NCBI GenBank assembly: GCA_002346305.1 | Contig: DDZI01000045.1 | Coordinates: forward strand, 17,548-23,543 | Direction of reading: 5' to 3' | Source of the DNA: Actinobacteria bacterium UBA3012 | Lineage (GTDB): Bacteria; Actinomycetota; Actinomycetes; Nanopelagicales; Nanopelagicaceae | DNA length: 5,996 nt | In this document: piece after piece, positions 4,706 to 5,996 of the stretch | Numbering within the stretch: position 1 is the first letter of the stretch | Layout of the letters: the number at the start of each line of letters is the position of its first letter | Notes under the pieces: model-generated | Told to the model about the DNA's origin: nothing | What the model saw: only the letters and a program-made list of their open reading frames with translations | The model's database searches: none | Program-made: the position numbers and the translations under genes

Positions 4706-5996
4706 GCCGCGACCTTTATGACTTAATCGGCTTAGCCGCAGCGGCCTGTTTTATCCTCGCCCTAAAAGGTTTGTCCCACCCTCGCACTGCTCGACGCGGC
4801 AATTTAATTGGTGCGCTCGGTGCAGGAATTGCCACTCTGGTTGTTTTCTTTTATGCCGGAGAAGGAAGTTCACTTCCACTTAAGCACCTCCCTGAAATTT
4901 TGATTGCAATTGCCCTTGGTTTGTTGATCGGTGTTCCTGCAGCACGAAAAGTTCAGTTAACTCAGATGCCACAACTTGTAGCGCTATTTAATGGTGTTGG
5001 TGGTGGCGCTGCAGCACTTGTGGCCATCGTTGAGTACCTAAAACTAGGTGGCGATGCGGCTAAGAGCGGCACTGATATTTCAATTCCGATTTTGATTGCA
5101 ACTGTCTTCACAGTAATTGTTGGAACTGTTTCATTCACTGGATCTATCGTTACGTTTTTAAAGTTGCAAGAATTAATGACAACTCGTCCAGTTGTATTCC
5201 CTGGTGGACGTTTTGTTATTGCTGCAAATTTAGCGGCAGTACTTATTTGCGGTGGTTGGGTAATTAATTCTGCAGATACCACTTCAGTGCTTGTACTCAT
5301 GGGCTTGTCTGCAATCTTCGGTGTGCTCTTCGTACTCCCAGTTGGTGGCGCAGATGTTCCAATTGTTATCTCATTATTAAATGCATTTACTGGTTTAACT
5401 GTTGCTGCAAGCGGTTACGTATTGCAAGCAACATTGTTAATTGTCGCCGGAACTCTCGTTGGTGCATCCGGAACAATCTTGACTCGCTTAATGGCTGATG
5501 CAATGGGACGTTCATTATTTGGCACATTGTTTGGTGCATTTACTGCAACTCCACAAGCTGTTGCAGCCGGTGGCGATGTTCGCCCTGTTAAATCAGGAAC
5601 ACCAGATGACGTTGCAATCTTGTTGAACTATGCCCGCCGCGTTGTAATTGTCCCTGGCTTCGGTTTAGCAGTTGCTCAAGCACAACACACAGTTCGCGAA
5701 TTAGCAGATCTCTTAACTGCTAAAGGAATTGATGTTGCGTATGGAATTCACCCAGTGGCCGGTCGTATGCCAGGGCATATGAACGTGTTGCTTGCTGAAG
5801 CAAATGTTCCTTACGAGCAACTTGTTGAAATGGAAGAGATCAATCCAACATTTGGACAGACAGATGTTTCGATTGTCATTGGCGCAAATGACGTAGTTAA
5901 TCCTGCAGCAAAAACAACTCCAGGATGTCCGATCTACGGAATGCCAATTCTTGATGTTCAACAATCAGCAAATATTATTTTCCTAAAGCGTTCAAT
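4702..5996 (+). CDS. pntB: NAD(P) transhydrogenase beta subunit (partial, runs off the right edge)
   Basis: This subunit carries most of the dII proton channel and the NADP(H)-binding dIII domain. Translating from 4702 gives 431 codons with no stop, plus two bases (AT) that fit the start of a Met codon. The family is usually about 465-480 residues, so roughly 40 are missing. Residues 1-262 hold about eight or nine hydrophobic helices, with the family stretch TQMPQLVALFNGVGGGAAA (87-105) and the conserved VGGADVP (214-220). The dIII domain (about 290 on) has the nucleotide motif PGFGLAVAQAQH (318-329), HPVAGRMPGHMNVLLAEA (350-367) and GANDVVNP (394-401), then ends near the FLKRS strand. All expected motifs are intact and no frameshift is seen. 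It completes the AA-AB-B transhydrogenase, which lets protons flow inward to drive NADPH formation. Confidence 0.95.
   Translation, partial: MSRDLYDLIGLAAAACFILALKGLSHPRTARRGNLIGALGAGIATLVVFFYAGEGSSLPLKHLPEILIAIALGLLIGVPAARKVQLTQMPQLVALFNGVGGGAAALVAIVEYLKLGGDAAKSGTDISIPILIATVFTVIVGTVSFTGSIVTFLKLQELMTTRPVVFPGGRFVIAANLAAVLICGGWVINSADTTSVLVLMGLSAIFGVLFVLPVGGADVPIVISLLNAFTGLTVAASGYVLQATLLIVAGTLVGASGTILTRLMADAMGRSLFGTLFGAFTATPQAVAAGGDVRPVKSGTPDDVAILLNYARRVVIVPGFGLAVAQAQHTVRELADLLTAKGIDVAYGIHPVAGRMPGHMNVLLAEANVPYEQLVEMEEINPTFGQTDVSIVIGANDVVNPAAKTTPGCPIYGMPILDVQQSANIIFLKRS

Noticed and set aside
4962..5300. Minus-strand open frame opposite pntB (112 codons)
   Set aside because: It is the antisense shadow of the hydrophobic dII segment, with low-complexity Thr/Ala/Val content and no start signal.

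Overview
The window looks like ordinary chromosome from a low-to-mid GC actinobacterium; by eye the GC content is in the mid-40s percent. Three things point to Actinobacteria: a DUF3039 protein, which is essentially an actinobacterial family; a three-subunit proton-translocating transhydrogenase; and start sites that look leaderless. AT-rich codons (GCA, GTT, ATT, GGT) and very short intergenic gaps suggest a streamlined genome. Freshwater acI-type lineages (Nanopelagicales) would fit, but that placement is inference, not proof.

Layout. The left third is on the minus strand: a secreted family 18 glycoside hydrolase (33-1781), preceded by a small DUF3039 protein (1839-2108). A 74-bp divergent gap (2109-2182) separates these from a plus-strand block. 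That block holds argF (ornithine carbamoyltransferase, 2183-3148), then after a 69-bp gap pntAA (3218-4378), pntAB (4388-4705) and pntB (4702 to the window end, lacking about its last 40 residues). The largest non-coding gap is 74 bp, so no stretch over 300 bases is without a gene. I see no RNA genes, mobile elements or CRISPR.

How the genes relate. pntAA-pntAB-pntB form one tight operon (9-bp gap, then a 4-bp ATGA overlap). They encode the complete NAD(P) transhydrogenase, which uses the proton-motive force to reduce NADP+ with NADH. argF supplies citrulline for arginine synthesis and stands apart from any other arg gene here. The glycosidase is exported and probably acts on N-acetylglucosamine-containing polymers (chitin or peptidoglycan). 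DUF3039 has no known function.

The most interesting signals are in the gaps. Genes that head a transcript (DUF3039, argF, pntAA and probably the glycosidase) have a -10-like hexamer about 6-9 nt before the start codon and no Shine-Dalgarno sequence. The operon-internal genes pntAB and pntB have clear Shine-Dalgarno sequences. The glycosidase and pntAA promoters also carry small repeats or palindromes that could be operators. A 10-bp tandem repeat lies at the left edge. I found no convincing novel multi-gene system.
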